Notes: generated by a model from the letters alone, not told the origin. A stretch of 64,000 nucleotides of DNA from Nonomuraea sp. SYSU D8015 (GCF_008065375.1 NZ_VJYI01000016.1:1-64000), one strand, 5' to 3'; shown: positions 8,191-17,048, numbered from the stretch's first letter. Translations and numbers: made by a program.

Positions 8191-9658
8191 GAAACGACCT
8201 CAGCAGACGCGCCGTGCTGGCCGCCGGCGGCGCGCTGGCGCTGACCGCGGTGGCGGGCGCGCGACCCATCCGGCACGTGCCGGTCGTCAAGGCCATCCGC
8301 CCGTCGAGGGCGACACCACCGCCCACATCCAGGCAGCGCTCGAACTCGATCGCCGGACGGCGGGGCGCGCTGCTCCTGTTGCCCGGCGTGTACCCGGTGG
8401 CGGGCACGCTGTACGTGCGGGCGAGCGCGACCGTCCTGCGCGGCGTCGGCGACGACCCGTCGAGCAACTCGATCATCAAGGCGACCGGGAACAATCCCAA
8501 GGAACGCAACGTGATCGTGGCCGGCGGCGGCTGGACGGGCGAGGTGCCCGGCACCCGTACCGAGATCACCACCGGGTTCGTGCAGGTGGGCTCGCGGGAG
8601 TTCGAGGTGGCGAACCCGGGGGACCTGCGCCCCGGCGACAACATCGTCATCACCCACCCCTGCACCGAGGAGTGGCTCAAGGCCATCGACTACGGCGGGC
8701 ACGACGTGGGCCCGCCGTGGAAGGCCGGTGAGCACCCGATCATCTACAACCGCTACATACGAGACATTTCAGGAAATGTCGTGAAGATCGATGTGCCGGT
8801 CTTCAACCACCTCAACCGCGCCCACGCCACCTCGTTCCTCTACAAGTGGGACCGGGCCGGGCTCGTCACCAACGTCGGCGTGGAGCGGCTGCGCGTGGAC
8901 ATCGAGTACCACGGCGACCCGGAGCAGGACGAGGACCACGCCTACAACGCGATCGTGCTGCTGCGTACCGAGGACTCGTGGGTCAGGGACTGCACCATGC
9001 TGCACTTCACCCAGGCCGGCGTCAGCACCCAGGAGACGCCCCGGGCCACGGTCGAGAACTGCCGGGCCATCGACCCGGTCAGCATCGTGACCGGCAGCAG
9101 GCGCTACAACTTCAACACCTACGTCTACTCCCAGCAGGTGCTCTTCCGCGACTGCCACGCCTACAAGGCCAGGCACGGTTGCGACTGTGGGTAATCAGAC
9201 GGTAATGTTAAGTCACAGCCGGGCGCCTGACTGGCGTTCGGTCCCCGCCCCCGTTGGTGTCCGCATCAACGGGACAGCGTCCGGCGGGGCGGTGGCCCAA
9301 GAGTCGCACTCCATCCAGGAATGAGAAGTCAGGCCCCGACGACGCGGCTCTCACCGACGGTCCGCCCGGCGCGCCGGGCGGACGCGGCTTCGGCTTCCAC
9401 CGGATCGCTTCCCGGCCTCGGTCGGCATGCGACGAGGCTACGCTGATGTCCGAACACAGAGAGCTGAAGACGCTCATCGTCCAGAAGCCGCCGACCGCGC
9501 AGAACTACGCGATCGGCTGCCACGGCACGGTGACCGGCGACGGGCCGTTCCAGCAGCCGGCCGGCCACATCGAGGGCGCGAACCGGCCCGGTCTCTTCCC
9601 GCACTCGCTCTACCAGGCCCAGCTCCTGGACCGGCTACGCGGTGGTCTCCAGTCGTAG
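8187..9658 (+). pseudogene. Broken secreted right-handed beta-helix (pectate-lyase-like) gene
   Basis: It starts in an ATGA overlap with the lyase gene. A Tat-like signal (RRAVLAAGGALALTAVAGA) is followed by a frame problem: from about 8300 to 8360 the expected family text (VEGDTTAHIQAALELDRR) is in the next frame, then the original frame resumes with GALLLLPGVYPV. The helix continues well (LYKWDRAGLVTNVGVERLRVDIEYHG, YSQQVLFRDCHAYKARHG) to a premature stop at 9192-9194. The family C-terminus reappears at about 9470-9658 (LIVQKPPTAQNYAIGCHGTV, SLYQAQLLDRL) and ends at a TAG. The middle has been replaced by about 270 bp of unrelated DNA. The paired frameshift plus interruption argue that it is no longer functional. 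Confidence 0.75.
9190..9460. other. Unrelated insert in the beta-helix gene, with two stem-loops
   Basis: Between the two halves of the beta-helix gene lie about 270 bp with no recognisable coding sequence. It contains a stem-loop CCCGTTG (9250-9256) / CAACGGG (9267-9273) and a perfect 24-bp palindrome at 9360-9383 starting GTCCGCCCGGCG. Hairpins of this sort occur near the ends of IS200/IS605-type elements and in REP sequences. No transposase or target-site duplication is visible, so an insertion-element remnant is only one reading; boundaries are approximate. Confidence 0.4.
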
Positions 9659-11380
9659 CAGCCCGCCCTCGGGGACGGTGACCTCCACCGTCCCCGGGGT
9701 CAGGGTCACGACTTCGTCGCCCTCGACGCGGCCCCGGCAGTCGAACACGGTCGACCGGGCCCTGCCGGGGCGGGCGACCTGGAGCAGCACGCCGGTGGAG
9801 TCGTCGCCGTTGGCCAGCCACAGCGTGCCGGTCGCGGGCGCCTCGACGGGCATCGGCGCGTACCTGGCGGTGATCACCGTGCCGCCCGAGCGGGCCGTGA
9901 CCTGCGGGTAGGCCAGATCCGGGCGGGCCGGCTCGAAGTCGGCGCGCTGCAGCACCTCGGCGTGCTCGCGGAAGAACGCCAGCCAGAACCGCAGGGCCTC
10001 CTCCTGCGCCGGGTCGAGCGCCGTCAGGTCGACCGAGATCTGCGGCACCGCGAACAGCACGCTGATCAGCTGGGTCGCGATCCGCTGCGGGCGCTCGTCC
10101 GGGTGCCACATCAGCATGTCGGCGTGGACCGCCAGGGGCCCGGCGATGAGCCTCAGGTCCACGGTGCGCTGCCGGTTGTGCGCGGGGCTGAGCGGGCAGT
10201 CCGAGGCGCGGATCATCGTGGCGTACGGCCACAGGCCCGGGCTCACGTACGGCTGGCGCAGCTCCACCAGGCAGTCGCGGGGCAACTGGGCCAGCAGCCT
10301 GCGCACGCCCTCGTTGACCGTGGCGCAGTCGGCCTCCGGCCCCGGCTCCGGCGGGTCCTCGACCGCGAACTGGTCGATGAAGTCGATCTTCAGGCCGTCG
10401 GCGCCCCACTCCGTGACCGCCCTGGCGAGGTGCCCGGCGAGCAGGTCGCGGACGGCGGGGTAACGCGGGTCGACGATGGCCGCGTTCATGTGCTCCTTGT
10501 ACGCCAGCGTGTACGGCCGCACGCGGTCCCAGAGGGCGGTGTGGCGGCCGACGAACGGCAGGGCGTACCAGAGCAGGTAGGCGAGCCCTTCGCCGCGGAC
10601 CTTCGCCACGTGCTGCGACATGTCGGGAAATGAGGTGGGGGACGGCTCCCACTCGCCCACGTAGCCGTAGCCGCGGCCCCGGTCGTCGCTGTGCCAGCCG
10701 TCGTCCACGATGATCGCCTCGCAGCCCAGCTCGGCCGCGGGGGACGCCTGCCGCTCCACGCCCTCGGCGTCGACGTGCTGCTGCATGGCGTACCAGGTGG
10801 AGTAGGCGGGCATCCGGGCCGCCCGCGGGACGTCGTGGTCCGGGCCGTGCAGCGCCCGCCACCAGTCCGCCACGCCCGCCAGCGTGGTCGCGAAGTGCCG
10901 GCGGGTGAGGTCGAGCCGCAGCAGGAGCCCGCCGTCCGGGTCGGCCTCGTGCTCCACCCAGAACCCGAACTCGCCGGTCTCCTCCACCACGCCGGTGCGG
11001 GTGCGCACGGGCCTGACGACCTCGCCGGCCGCGAACGTGCACAGGGCCTGGTCGCGCGTGCCGACCAGGCAGCCGACGGGCGCGTTCTTCTCGAGCGCGG
11101 CCGTGCGGGGGCGGCGCCAGAAGGGCGGCAGCCCGCGGTGCTCGCCGCCGTCGGCCGCCCAGAAGGCGGTCGCTCCCACGCACGGCACCCGCCAGCCGAC
11201 CCGCACGACGGCCGTCCGGTCAGGTGTGACACGCAGCTCGACGACGCCCCCGTCCTCGTGAGCTGTCCAGGTCAGCCCGGCCTGCGACGTGCACTCGAAC
11301 GCGAGCCCCGCCACCTCGATCCGCTGGGCGCGCGTCACCGCCTGATCATGTGGCTGCCAGATTCCGGGGGTGGCGGTCAC
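9635..11380 (-). CDS. GH36-family alpha-galactosidase, cytoplasmic
   Basis: This 581-residue protein has an N-terminal beta-sandwich and a clan GH-D barrel with EAIIVDDGWHSDDRG at about 221-235 and ADGLKIDFIDQF at about 327-338. Asp333 is the likely nucleophile, and ASDCPLSPAHN at about 394 carries the likely acid/base Asp. It should release alpha-galactose from oligosaccharides. No signal peptide is present, so it acts inside the cell. The GTG start follows an AAGGGAA site. It is transcribed away from the ROK gene in the same direction, 144 bp downstream, and its 3' end overlaps the decayed beta-helix gene by 24 bp, convergently. Confidence 0.85.
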   Translation of the reverse strand: MTATPGIWQPHDQAVTRAQRIEVAGLAFECTSQAGLTWTAHEDGGVVELRVTPDRTAVVRVGWRVPCVGATAFWAADGGEHRGLPPFWRRPRTAALEKNAPVGCLVGTRDQALCTFAAGEVVRPVRTRTGVVEETGEFGFWVEHEADPDGGLLLRLDLTRRHFATTLAGVADWWRALHGPDHDVPRAARMPAYSTWYAMQQHVDAEGVERQASPAAELGCEAIIVDDGWHSDDRGRGYGYVGEWEPSPTSFPDMSQHVAKVRGEGLAYLLWYALPFVGRHTALWDRVRPYTLAYKEHMNAAIVDPRYPAVRDLLAGHLARAVTEWGADGLKIDFIDQFAVEDPPEPGPEADCATVNEGVRRLLAQLPRDCLVELRQPYVSPGLWPYATMIRASDCPLSPAHNRQRTVDLRLIAGPLAVHADMLMWHPDERPQRIATQLISVLFAVPQISVDLTALDPAQEEALRFWLAFFREHAEVLQRADFEPARPDLAYPQVTARSGGTVITARYAPMPVEAPATGTLWLANGDDSTGVLLQVARPGRARSTVFDCRGRVEGDEVVTLTPGTVEVTVPEGGLLRLETTA

Positions 11381-11524
11381 TCATCGTTCCCTTCTGAACA
11401 TTTGACTCCCTCGCGGCTCATGGCCGCACTCCGCGCGGCGGCTCGGTCGCCACATGCCGCCGCCTTCCCCCGCTCTGGTCGCTGCGCTCCCGCCGCTCCT
11501 CCAGGCGACGGCACTCCCTCGCGG

Positions 11525-12754
11525 TCATGCCCGCATGCCGTGGGGCCGTGCCCGGTCGCCGGCGGAGGTCACCACCGGTGCCTCCTCGCGGGAGAAGAGG
11601 GTCTGGATGGAGACCGCGGCCGCCCCGCGCGCCCACTGCTCGAAGGTCCGCGGGCGCAGCAGCAGGCGGCAGTCGGCCGCCGCGCCGAACGCCTGGGCCG
11701 CGAACGACCGGTTGATCTGCTCCTCGAACAGGTCGTAGGCCGCCAGCCCCGGCACGTCGCCGGTCACGATGATCCGTTCGGGGCCGAAGAGGTTGGCCAT
11801 CGCGGCCATGCCCAGCCCGATGGCGTGCCCGGCCCGGGCGAACACCTCCCGCGCCGCGGGGTTCCCGGCGTGCGCGGCGTCGATGGCCGCGTTCACCGAC
11901 AGCGTCGGGTCGCCGAGGGCCGCGCGCACGCCTGCGACGATGGGCGCCGTCCCGGCGATGGCCTCGACGCAGCCGCGCCCGCCGCAGTGGCACGGGGGCT
12001 CGTCGCCGCCGACGGGGATGTGGCCGATCTCCCCGGCCACGCCGTGCGAGCCGGCCACCACCCGGTCGTTCACCACCAGCCCGCAGCCGATCCCCATCCC
12101 CACGGTGACCAGCGCGAACGACGACGCCCCCACGCCGTCGCCGAACCACTGCTCGGCCACGGTGAGCGACTTGACGTCGTTTTCCACCGTGACGGTGAGG
12201 CCGGTCGCCGCGGCGGCCAGCCGCGCCAGCGGCACCTGCCGCCAGCTCAGGAAGGGGGAGTAGCGGACCATGCCGTGCGCCTTGTCGACGTCGCCCGACA
12301 CGGCCAGGCCCAGCGAGTGGCAGCGCTCACGGTAGGCGGGATCGGCGGCCAGCAACTCGGCGACCAACTCGGCCAGCTGCGCGACCACGCCCTCGACCCC
12401 GCTCGTCTCCAGCCTGCGGTGCGCCGAGGCCAGCGGCTGGGCGCGCAGGTCGGTGATCACGCCGATGAGCTCGTCGTCGGTGATCTTCACGCCGGTGAAG
12501 AACTCCCGGTCCGGCCTGATCGTCAACGGGCTGGCCGGGCGTCCCGCCCCTGGCCCGGTCCGCTCGGTGGCCTCCAGCTCCGCCAGGTAGCCTGCCTCGA
12601 TGAAGGGCCGGGCCGCCTTGGTGACGGCGGCCGAGGACAGACCGCTGCGCCTGGCGATCTCCACCCGGGAGACCGGGCCCTGGGTGAGCACCATGGTGAA
12701 GACGGTGGCCTCAGCGCGGGTGGTGGTGGTGAGCCGAGGGTGCATGGCGGTCAT
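11525..12754 (-). CDS. ROK-family transcriptional repressor
   Basis: The product has about 409 residues. An N-terminal winged helix (VSRVEIARRSGLSSAAVTKAARPFIEAGYL) precedes a sugar-kinase-like ROK body with GIGCGLVVNDRVVAGSHGVAGEIGH and the zinc motif PCHCGGRGCVEA. ROK repressors sense sugars and leave the operator on binding. The ATG at 12754 was chosen because the longer frame to 12793 would translate the promoter and operator; ATG 12745 is an alternative. No Shine-Dalgarno is visible. The 28-bp repeat 8 bp upstream is identical to the one in the fucosidase/GH97 promoter, so autoregulation and control of that locus are likely. The effector (fucose, galactose or derivative) is unknown. Confidence 0.88.
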   Translation of the reverse strand: MTAMHPRLTTTTRAEATVFTMVLTQGPVSRVEIARRSGLSSAAVTKAARPFIEAGYLAELEATERTGPGAGRPASPLTIRPDREFFTGVKITDDELIGVITDLRAQPLASAHRRLETSGVEGVVAQLAELVAELLAADPAYRERCHSLGLAVSGDVDKAHGMVRYSPFLSWRQVPLARLAAAATGLTVTVENDVKSLTVAEQWFGDGVGASSFALVTVGMGIGCGLVVNDRVVAGSHGVAGEIGHIPVGGDEPPCHCGGRGCVEAIAGTAPIVAGVRAALGDPTLSVNAAIDAAHAGNPAAREVFARAGHAIGLGMAAMANLFGPERIIVTGDVPGLAAYDLFEEQINRSFAAQAFGAAADCRLLLRPRTFEQWARGAAAVSIQTLFSREEAPVVTSAGDRARPHGMRA

Positions 12755-12761
12755 CGTATCA

Positions 12762-12789
12762 GTAATTAACTTCGTCAAGAATTGAATTG
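12762..12789. promoter_or_regulatory. Putative ROK-family operator, copy B (28-bp repeat)
   Basis: Identical over 28 bases to 4690-4717. Read leftward it includes TTGACG (12778-12773), which can serve as the -35 box of the ROK gene; the -10 region is poorly conserved. It lies 8 bp upstream of the ROK ATG. No matching -10 is seen rightward, so it probably does not drive the sigma-factor gene. Confidence 0.65.
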
Positions 12790-12855
12790 GCAACGAATGA
12801 AACCGGTGAGGTTTGTGTTATCGGAAGGGTGATTCTCCAGTCTCCTGTTCGGAGC

Positions 12856-12870
12856 ATCGGAGGCTCCGAT
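12856..12870. promoter_or_regulatory. Inverted repeat just upstream of the ECF sigma gene
   Basis: ATCGGAG-G-CTCCGAT is a perfect 7-bp inverted repeat ending one base before the AGGAGG ribosome site of the sigma gene. It could be an operator or an RNA hairpin that limits ribosome access. Function is inference only. Confidence 0.35.
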
Positions 12871-12883
12871 CAGGAGGTGATGG

Positions 12884-14593
12884 ATGTACGCGCGGCCGAC
12901 GTACGAGGTCGAGACGGTCCTCGCGGCCCGGGCAGGCGATCGCGGGGCGATCGACGAGCTGGTCACGAGCCACCTGCCGCTGGTGTACAACATCGCCGGC
13001 CGGGCCATGAACGGCCATCCGGACGTCGACGACGTGGTCCAGGAGACGATGGCCAGGGTCGTGACCGGCGTCTCCGGGCTGCGCGACCCGGAGAGCTTCC
13101 GATCCTGGCTGGTCGCCATCGCGCTCAACCAGGTCCGGGAGTGGCGCCAGGCCACGGCCGCCACCCCCGCCGCCCTCGACGAGGCGCTGTGCCTGCCCGA
13201 CGCGGGCGCCGACTTCGCCGCCGTCACCGTCACCATGCTCGGCCTGTCCGGGCAGCGCAAGGAGACCGCCGAGGCCGCCCGCTGGCTCGACGCCGACGAC
13301 CGCGAGGTGATCGCGCTGTGGTGGCTGGAGGTCGCGGGCGAGCTGACCAGGGCCGACCTGGCGGCCGCCCTCGACACGAACGAGCGGCACGCGGCCGTCC
13401 GCGTCCAGCGCACCAAGCGGCGGCTGGAGTCGGCGCGGGCGGTGGTGCGCGCGCTCTCGGCCCCGGCCCGCTGCCCGGGGCTGGCGGCCGCGGCCGCGAC
13501 CTGGGACGGCATGCCGTCCGACCTGTGGCGCAAGCGGCTGTTCCGGCACGTGCGCGAGTGCCAGGCGTGCTCCGAACAGGCGTCCGACCTTGTGCCGGCC
13601 GAGCGGCTGCTGGCCGGTCTCGGCCTGGTGGCCGTGCCCGCCGGGCTGGCGGCGGGGCTGCTGGAGGCCGCCCGTACGGCCGCCGTGCCGGTGGTGAAGG
13701 GCGGACTGCTTGCCAAGGGCAAGGCGGCGGCCGGCTCGCTGCTGACCGCCAAGCCCGTCGCGGTCACGGCCGCCGGGGCGACGCTGATCGCCGGGGGAGC
13801 GGTCGTCGTCCAGACCATCCGGCCGGAGCCCGCGCCCCCGCGGGCCGCGCCGGCGATCGCCACGTCGGAGCCCGCCTCCGCGCCGCGCTCGCCCAGCCCC
13901 TCGTCCAGCCCCTCGCCGACGCGCAAGCGCCGCCCGGTCAAGCCGTACGGGCGCACCGTCGACACGGTGGACCAGGCCCCGCCCAGGAACCGTCCCCCCG
14001 CCCCGCTGCCCCGCCGCCCGGCGGGAACGGTGACCATCAGCGGCACCTACGGGCACGCCCGCTACGGCGCCCCCACGATGACCCACCGCGGTGAGCGGCT
14101 CACCATCACCGGCAGGGGCTATGTCCAGGTCCGCTGGGGCATCCTCTACCACAACCGCGTCGGCCACTTCCAGCCCGCCACCTGGACCGGCCTCAAGGGC
14201 AAGCTCTTCCACGTCGCCTCGGGCGGCGGCCGGCGCATGGACGACGAGAATGCGCCGGGCGTCACCTGGATGGGCTCACCGGAGACCGGGTTCGTCCGGC
14301 TGCCCCGCGGCCACCAGCAAATGTGGCAGAACGAGTTCTACTACCTCGACGGCAGCGTCACCCTCCACAACAACGAAGCCGGCACGGACATTGACCTGAC
14401 CGTCGCGCCCAAGACCTGGCGTGAGGTCTGGGCCGACATCTCGGCCAGGCCCGACCCCGCCAAGGGCATCTTGCGCTACGGCCTGACCCGTGACACCGGC
14501 GACGACCGCGCGCCCGTCCCGCAGTATCTCACCAGGGCCCGGCCCGCGGACCCCGCCCGCGTCCCGCAGCGCAGCCGGGTCTGGGGCAGCTGA
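12884..14593 (+). CDS. ECF sigma factor fused to a zinc-finger, membrane-anchored extension
   Basis: This 569-residue protein is about three times the usual ECF length. Region 2 lies near 25-90 (LVYNIAGRAMNGHPDVDDVVQETMARVV) and region 4 near 140-195. A ZAS-like HxxxCxxC motif (HVRECQACSE, about 222-230), as in anti-sigma factors, follows. A transmembrane helix lies at about 293-314, then a Pro/Ser-rich stretch and an outer domain (about 360-569) beginning GTVTISGTYGHARYG. An AGGAGG site lies six bases before the ATG. The layout suggests a sigma factor held at the membrane by its own anti-sigma module and freed by proteolysis, as proposed for large-extension ECF groups; this is inference. It is monocistronic and divergent from the ROK gene. 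Confidence 0.8.
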   Translation: MYARPTYEVETVLAARAGDRGAIDELVTSHLPLVYNIAGRAMNGHPDVDDVVQETMARVVTGVSGLRDPESFRSWLVAIALNQVREWRQATAATPAALDEALCLPDAGADFAAVTVTMLGLSGQRKETAEAARWLDADDREVIALWWLEVAGELTRADLAAALDTNERHAAVRVQRTKRRLESARAVVRALSAPARCPGLAAAAATWDGMPSDLWRKRLFRHVRECQACSEQASDLVPAERLLAGLGLVAVPAGLAAGLLEAARTAAVPVVKGGLLAKGKAAAGSLLTAKPVAVTAAGATLIAGGAVVVQTIRPEPAPPRAAPAIATSEPASAPRSPSPSSSPSPTRKRRPVKPYGRTVDTVDQAPPRNRPPAPLPRRPAGTVTISGTYGHARYGAPTMTHRGERLTITGRGYVQVRWGILYHNRVGHFQPATWTGLKGKLFHVASGGGRRMDDENAPGVTWMGSPETGFVRLPRGHQQMWQNEFYYLDGSVTLHNNEAGTDIDLTVAPKTWREVWADISARPDPAKGILRYGLTRDTGDDRAPVPQYLTRARPADPARVPQRSRVWGS

Positions 14594-14602
14594 GGGCGCG
14601 TC

Positions 14603-14944
14603 TCACGCCCGCCCGGCCGGCCGGCGGACGAGGGGAAGGAACACCTCGTCCACGATCTCGGAGATCGTCTCGTCGGAGACGGGTTGCCGGGTCAGCAGCA
14701 GCTCGTGGCGGAGGAGGTCGACCGGCAGCGAGACGACCCGCGGGTGCGGCGGCATGAGGCCGTGGACGGCGTCCGGGCCGAGGTCGCGGAAGCGCCGGGC
14801 CATCCGCCGCAGCACGGCCACGACGTCGCCGCGCAGCTCGCCGGTGTCGGGTGGCTGCTCGGCGATGGAGCCGGTGGCGTGGCGGACGGCGGCCACGACG
14901 AGCCTGCGCCGCGTGCTCGGGCCTTCGCCGGCCTGCTCGGACAT
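14603..14944 (-). pseudogene. TetR-family regulator lacking its DNA-binding domain
   Basis: The 113-codon frame begins MSEQAGEGPSTRRRLVVAAVRHATG and continues with the TetR_C_11-type ligand domain (DTGELRGDVVAVLRRMARRF, LLRHELLLTRQPVSDETISEIVDEVFLPLV). Normal members have about 60 residues of helix-turn-helix, ending in an YRRWPS-like text, between the start and LVVAAVRH; here they are absent and the reading frame is kept. The simplest explanation is an in-frame deletion between short Arg-rich repeats. The ATG has a good GGAGG site, so a fragment may still be made, but it cannot bind DNA. It faces a decayed MFS gene. Confidence 0.7.
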
Positions 14945-14956
14945 CCATCCTCCATT

Positions 14957-14973
14957 AGAGACGTTGCGTCTCT
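14957..14973. promoter_or_regulatory. Orphaned TetR operator
   Basis: AGAGACG-TTG-CGTCTCT is a perfect 7-bp inverted repeat, 12 bp upstream of the truncated tetR start and between it and the MFS relic. GAGACG/CGTCTC arms are common in operators of this TetR subfamily. With the helix-turn-helix lost it may be free, or bound by another TetR protein. Confidence 0.6.
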
Positions 14974-14974
14974 T

Positions 14975-15170
14975 GCTGTCGGCAGCCGGCACCGGTGTGC
15001 TCGCCGGCATCCCGCAACACCGGCTGGCCACCCACCCCGCCACCGCCGCCGGGCAGGCGGGGGCCTAAGGCGGGGCCTTCTCCTGGGCCCTGGTCTTCAC
15101 CGCCCTGGCCCTGCTCCTCGGCCTCATGCTGCCCGCCGCCCGGGTCAGCCGGCCGCCTCGCCGGGGGTGA
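14975..15170 (+). pseudogene. Remnant of an MFS drug-efflux gene (C-terminal end)
   Basis: From about 15069 to the TGA at 15170 the rightward frame reads GGAFSWALVFTALALLLGLMLP, the last membrane helix of EmrB/QacA-type transporters. Upstream of it, to the tetR operator, only about 95 bp remain, without a coherent frame. The original divergent tetR-efflux pair has therefore lost nearly all of the transporter gene. Its end overlaps the 3' end of the response-regulator gene. Confidence 0.55.
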
Positions 15171-15825
15171 TCAGACCGTGCTCGTACGCGAACGCCACCG
15201 CCTGCGCGCGGCTGGAGAGCCCCAGCTTGGCCATCGCGCGGTTGAGATGGGTCTTCACCGTCGACTCGCTGACCGTCAGGTGATCCGCGATCTCCTTGTT
15301 GGACATGGCCCGGCCCACCAGCACGAGCACCTCGGCCTCCCGGCCGGTGAGCGAATCGGGCACCTGCGCCGGGCCGTCGCGGCCAGGCACGGGCTCGCGG
15401 GTGTGACAGAACGCCTCGACCAGATGCCGCGTCGCCGCGGGCGCCAGCAGGGTGTCGCCGCCGGCCACGGTGTGGATCGCCGAGAGCAGCCGCTGGGGCG
15501 TGGTCTCCTTGAGCAGGAAGCCGGAGGCCCCCACCCGCAGGGCCTTGTAGACGTACTCGTCGAGGTCGAACGTGGTGAGGATCAGCACCTTCGGCTTATT
15601 CGGACCGGCTGCGGCGAGAATGCGCTCGGTGGCCGCGATGCCGTCCATGCCCGGCATGCGGATGTCCATCAGGATCACGTCGGGGCGCGTCCTGGAGGCC
15701 AGCTCCACGGCCTCCTCGCCGCTTGCCGCCTCGCCGACGACGTCGAGATCGGGAGCCGCGCGGATCAGCGCGGCCAGGCCCGCCCGGATCAGCACCTGAT
15801 CGTCCACGACGAGGACCCTGAGCAT
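15145..15825 (-). CDS. NarL/FixJ-type response regulator
   Basis: This 226-residue protein has a receiver domain at about 1-120 (VLVVDDQ, phospho-acceptor Asp54 in VILMDIRMPG, KVLILTTFD, GFLLKE) and a LuxR helix-turn-helix at about 158-220 (LTGREAEVLVLVGRAMSNKEIADHLTVSESTVKTHL). It is the output of the histidine kinase encoded 9 bp upstream, and both are transcribed behind a Ser/Thr kinase gene. Targets are not evident; the decayed efflux locus next to it may once have been one. Confidence 0.92.
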   Translation of the reverse strand: MLRVLVVDDQVLIRAGLAALIRAAPDLDVVGEAASGEEAVELASRTRPDVILMDIRMPGMDGIAATERILAAAGPNKPKVLILTTFDLDEYVYKALRVGASGFLLKETTPQRLLSAIHTVAGGDTLLAPAATRHLVEAFCHTREPVPGRDGPAQVPDSLTGREAEVLVLVGRAMSNKEIADHLTVSESTVKTHLNRAMAKLGLSSRAQAVAFAYEHGLITPGEAAG

Positions 15826-15834
15826 GTGCCGATC

Positions 15835-17048
15835 TTAATCGGCGCCGCCGGGGGGCTCGTCGTCGTACGGGCGCGGGAAGGTGGCGACCACCTCGAACCC
15901 GCCCGGCCGCGCCGGACCCGTCACGAGCGTCCCCCGGTACAGCTTGACGCGCTCGCTCATGCCGATCAGGCCGTGCCCCCCGGACCCGACCGGCGCCGCG
16001 GACGACGCCCGCCCGCCCCCGTCGTCGGTCACGGACACGGTCAGGGCGGTCTCGCCGTACGACACCGCGACCCGCGCCCGCGCGCCGGGCGCGTGCTTGA
16101 GCACGTTGGTGAGGGCCTCCTGGACGATCCGGTACGCGCACAGGTTCAGCCCCTGCGGCACCGGATGCGGCCGGCCGGTGACGGACACCTCGACGTCCAG
16201 GCCGGCGGCGCGCATCCGGGCCACGAGCGGGTCCAGGCGCTCCAGCTGCGGGGCGGGAGCGTAGCGCTCCTCGTCGGCGTCGTCGATCTCGATGCGCAGG
16301 ATCGACAGCACGCGCCGCAGCTCGAAGATGGCCTCGCGGCTGGTGTCGGCGACGGTGTCCAGGGCCGCCCGCGCGGCGGCGGGGTCGGTGTCGATGACGT
16401 AGCCGCCCAGCCCGGCCTGTACGGAGATCACCGACATGTGATGGGCGACGACGTCGTGCAGCTCCCTGGCGATGCGCAGCCGTTCGTGGGTGACCGCGCG
16501 CCGGGCGGCGGCGTCCTGCTCGCGCCGCAACTGGGCGGCCAGGTCGGCGAGCTGGAGGTTGCGGCGCGCCAGCAGCCGTACGCTCGCGCCCATGCCCCAC
16601 GCCACCCCCGTCACGATCACGGCCTGGCCGACGGCGGACCAGATCTCGACGTCGGGGTGGAGATACGCGGCGTGCGCCCACTCGGCCAGCATGAAGATCC
16701 CGCCGGCGACCGCCAGCGGCCACGGGCGGTGGACGGTTACCGTGTAGAGCGCCAGCAGCGGGCCCAGGTTGTTGGTCCAGTAGTTGTAGCCCAGCGCGTG
16801 GAAGACGATCGCGGCCGTGCACGACACCACCAGCACGGTGAACGCCGCCCGCCGCCGCCAGGCCAGCGGCAGGTTCGTGACCGCGGTCAGCGCCACGGCG
16901 ACCGCATCCGCCGGACGGGTGGCTCGCTGCGGCTCGTAGATCGCCCACATCACGGCGCCGACGGTCTGCGCCACCGCCAGGGCGCCGTCGACCAGCATGG
17001 GGTGCTTCGCCCAGAGACCCTGGGCCCACGAGAGCACCCTTCTCTGCA

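Noticed and set aside
11525..12793. ROK reading frame extended to 12793
   Set aside because: The first 13 codons would lie in the promoter and operator repeat; ATG 12754 fits the family N-terminus better.
12805..12883. Rightward promoter for the sigma-factor gene using the 28-bp repeat as its -35
   Set aside because: TTGAAT at 12782-12787 has no -10-like hexamer 16-18 bp downstream.
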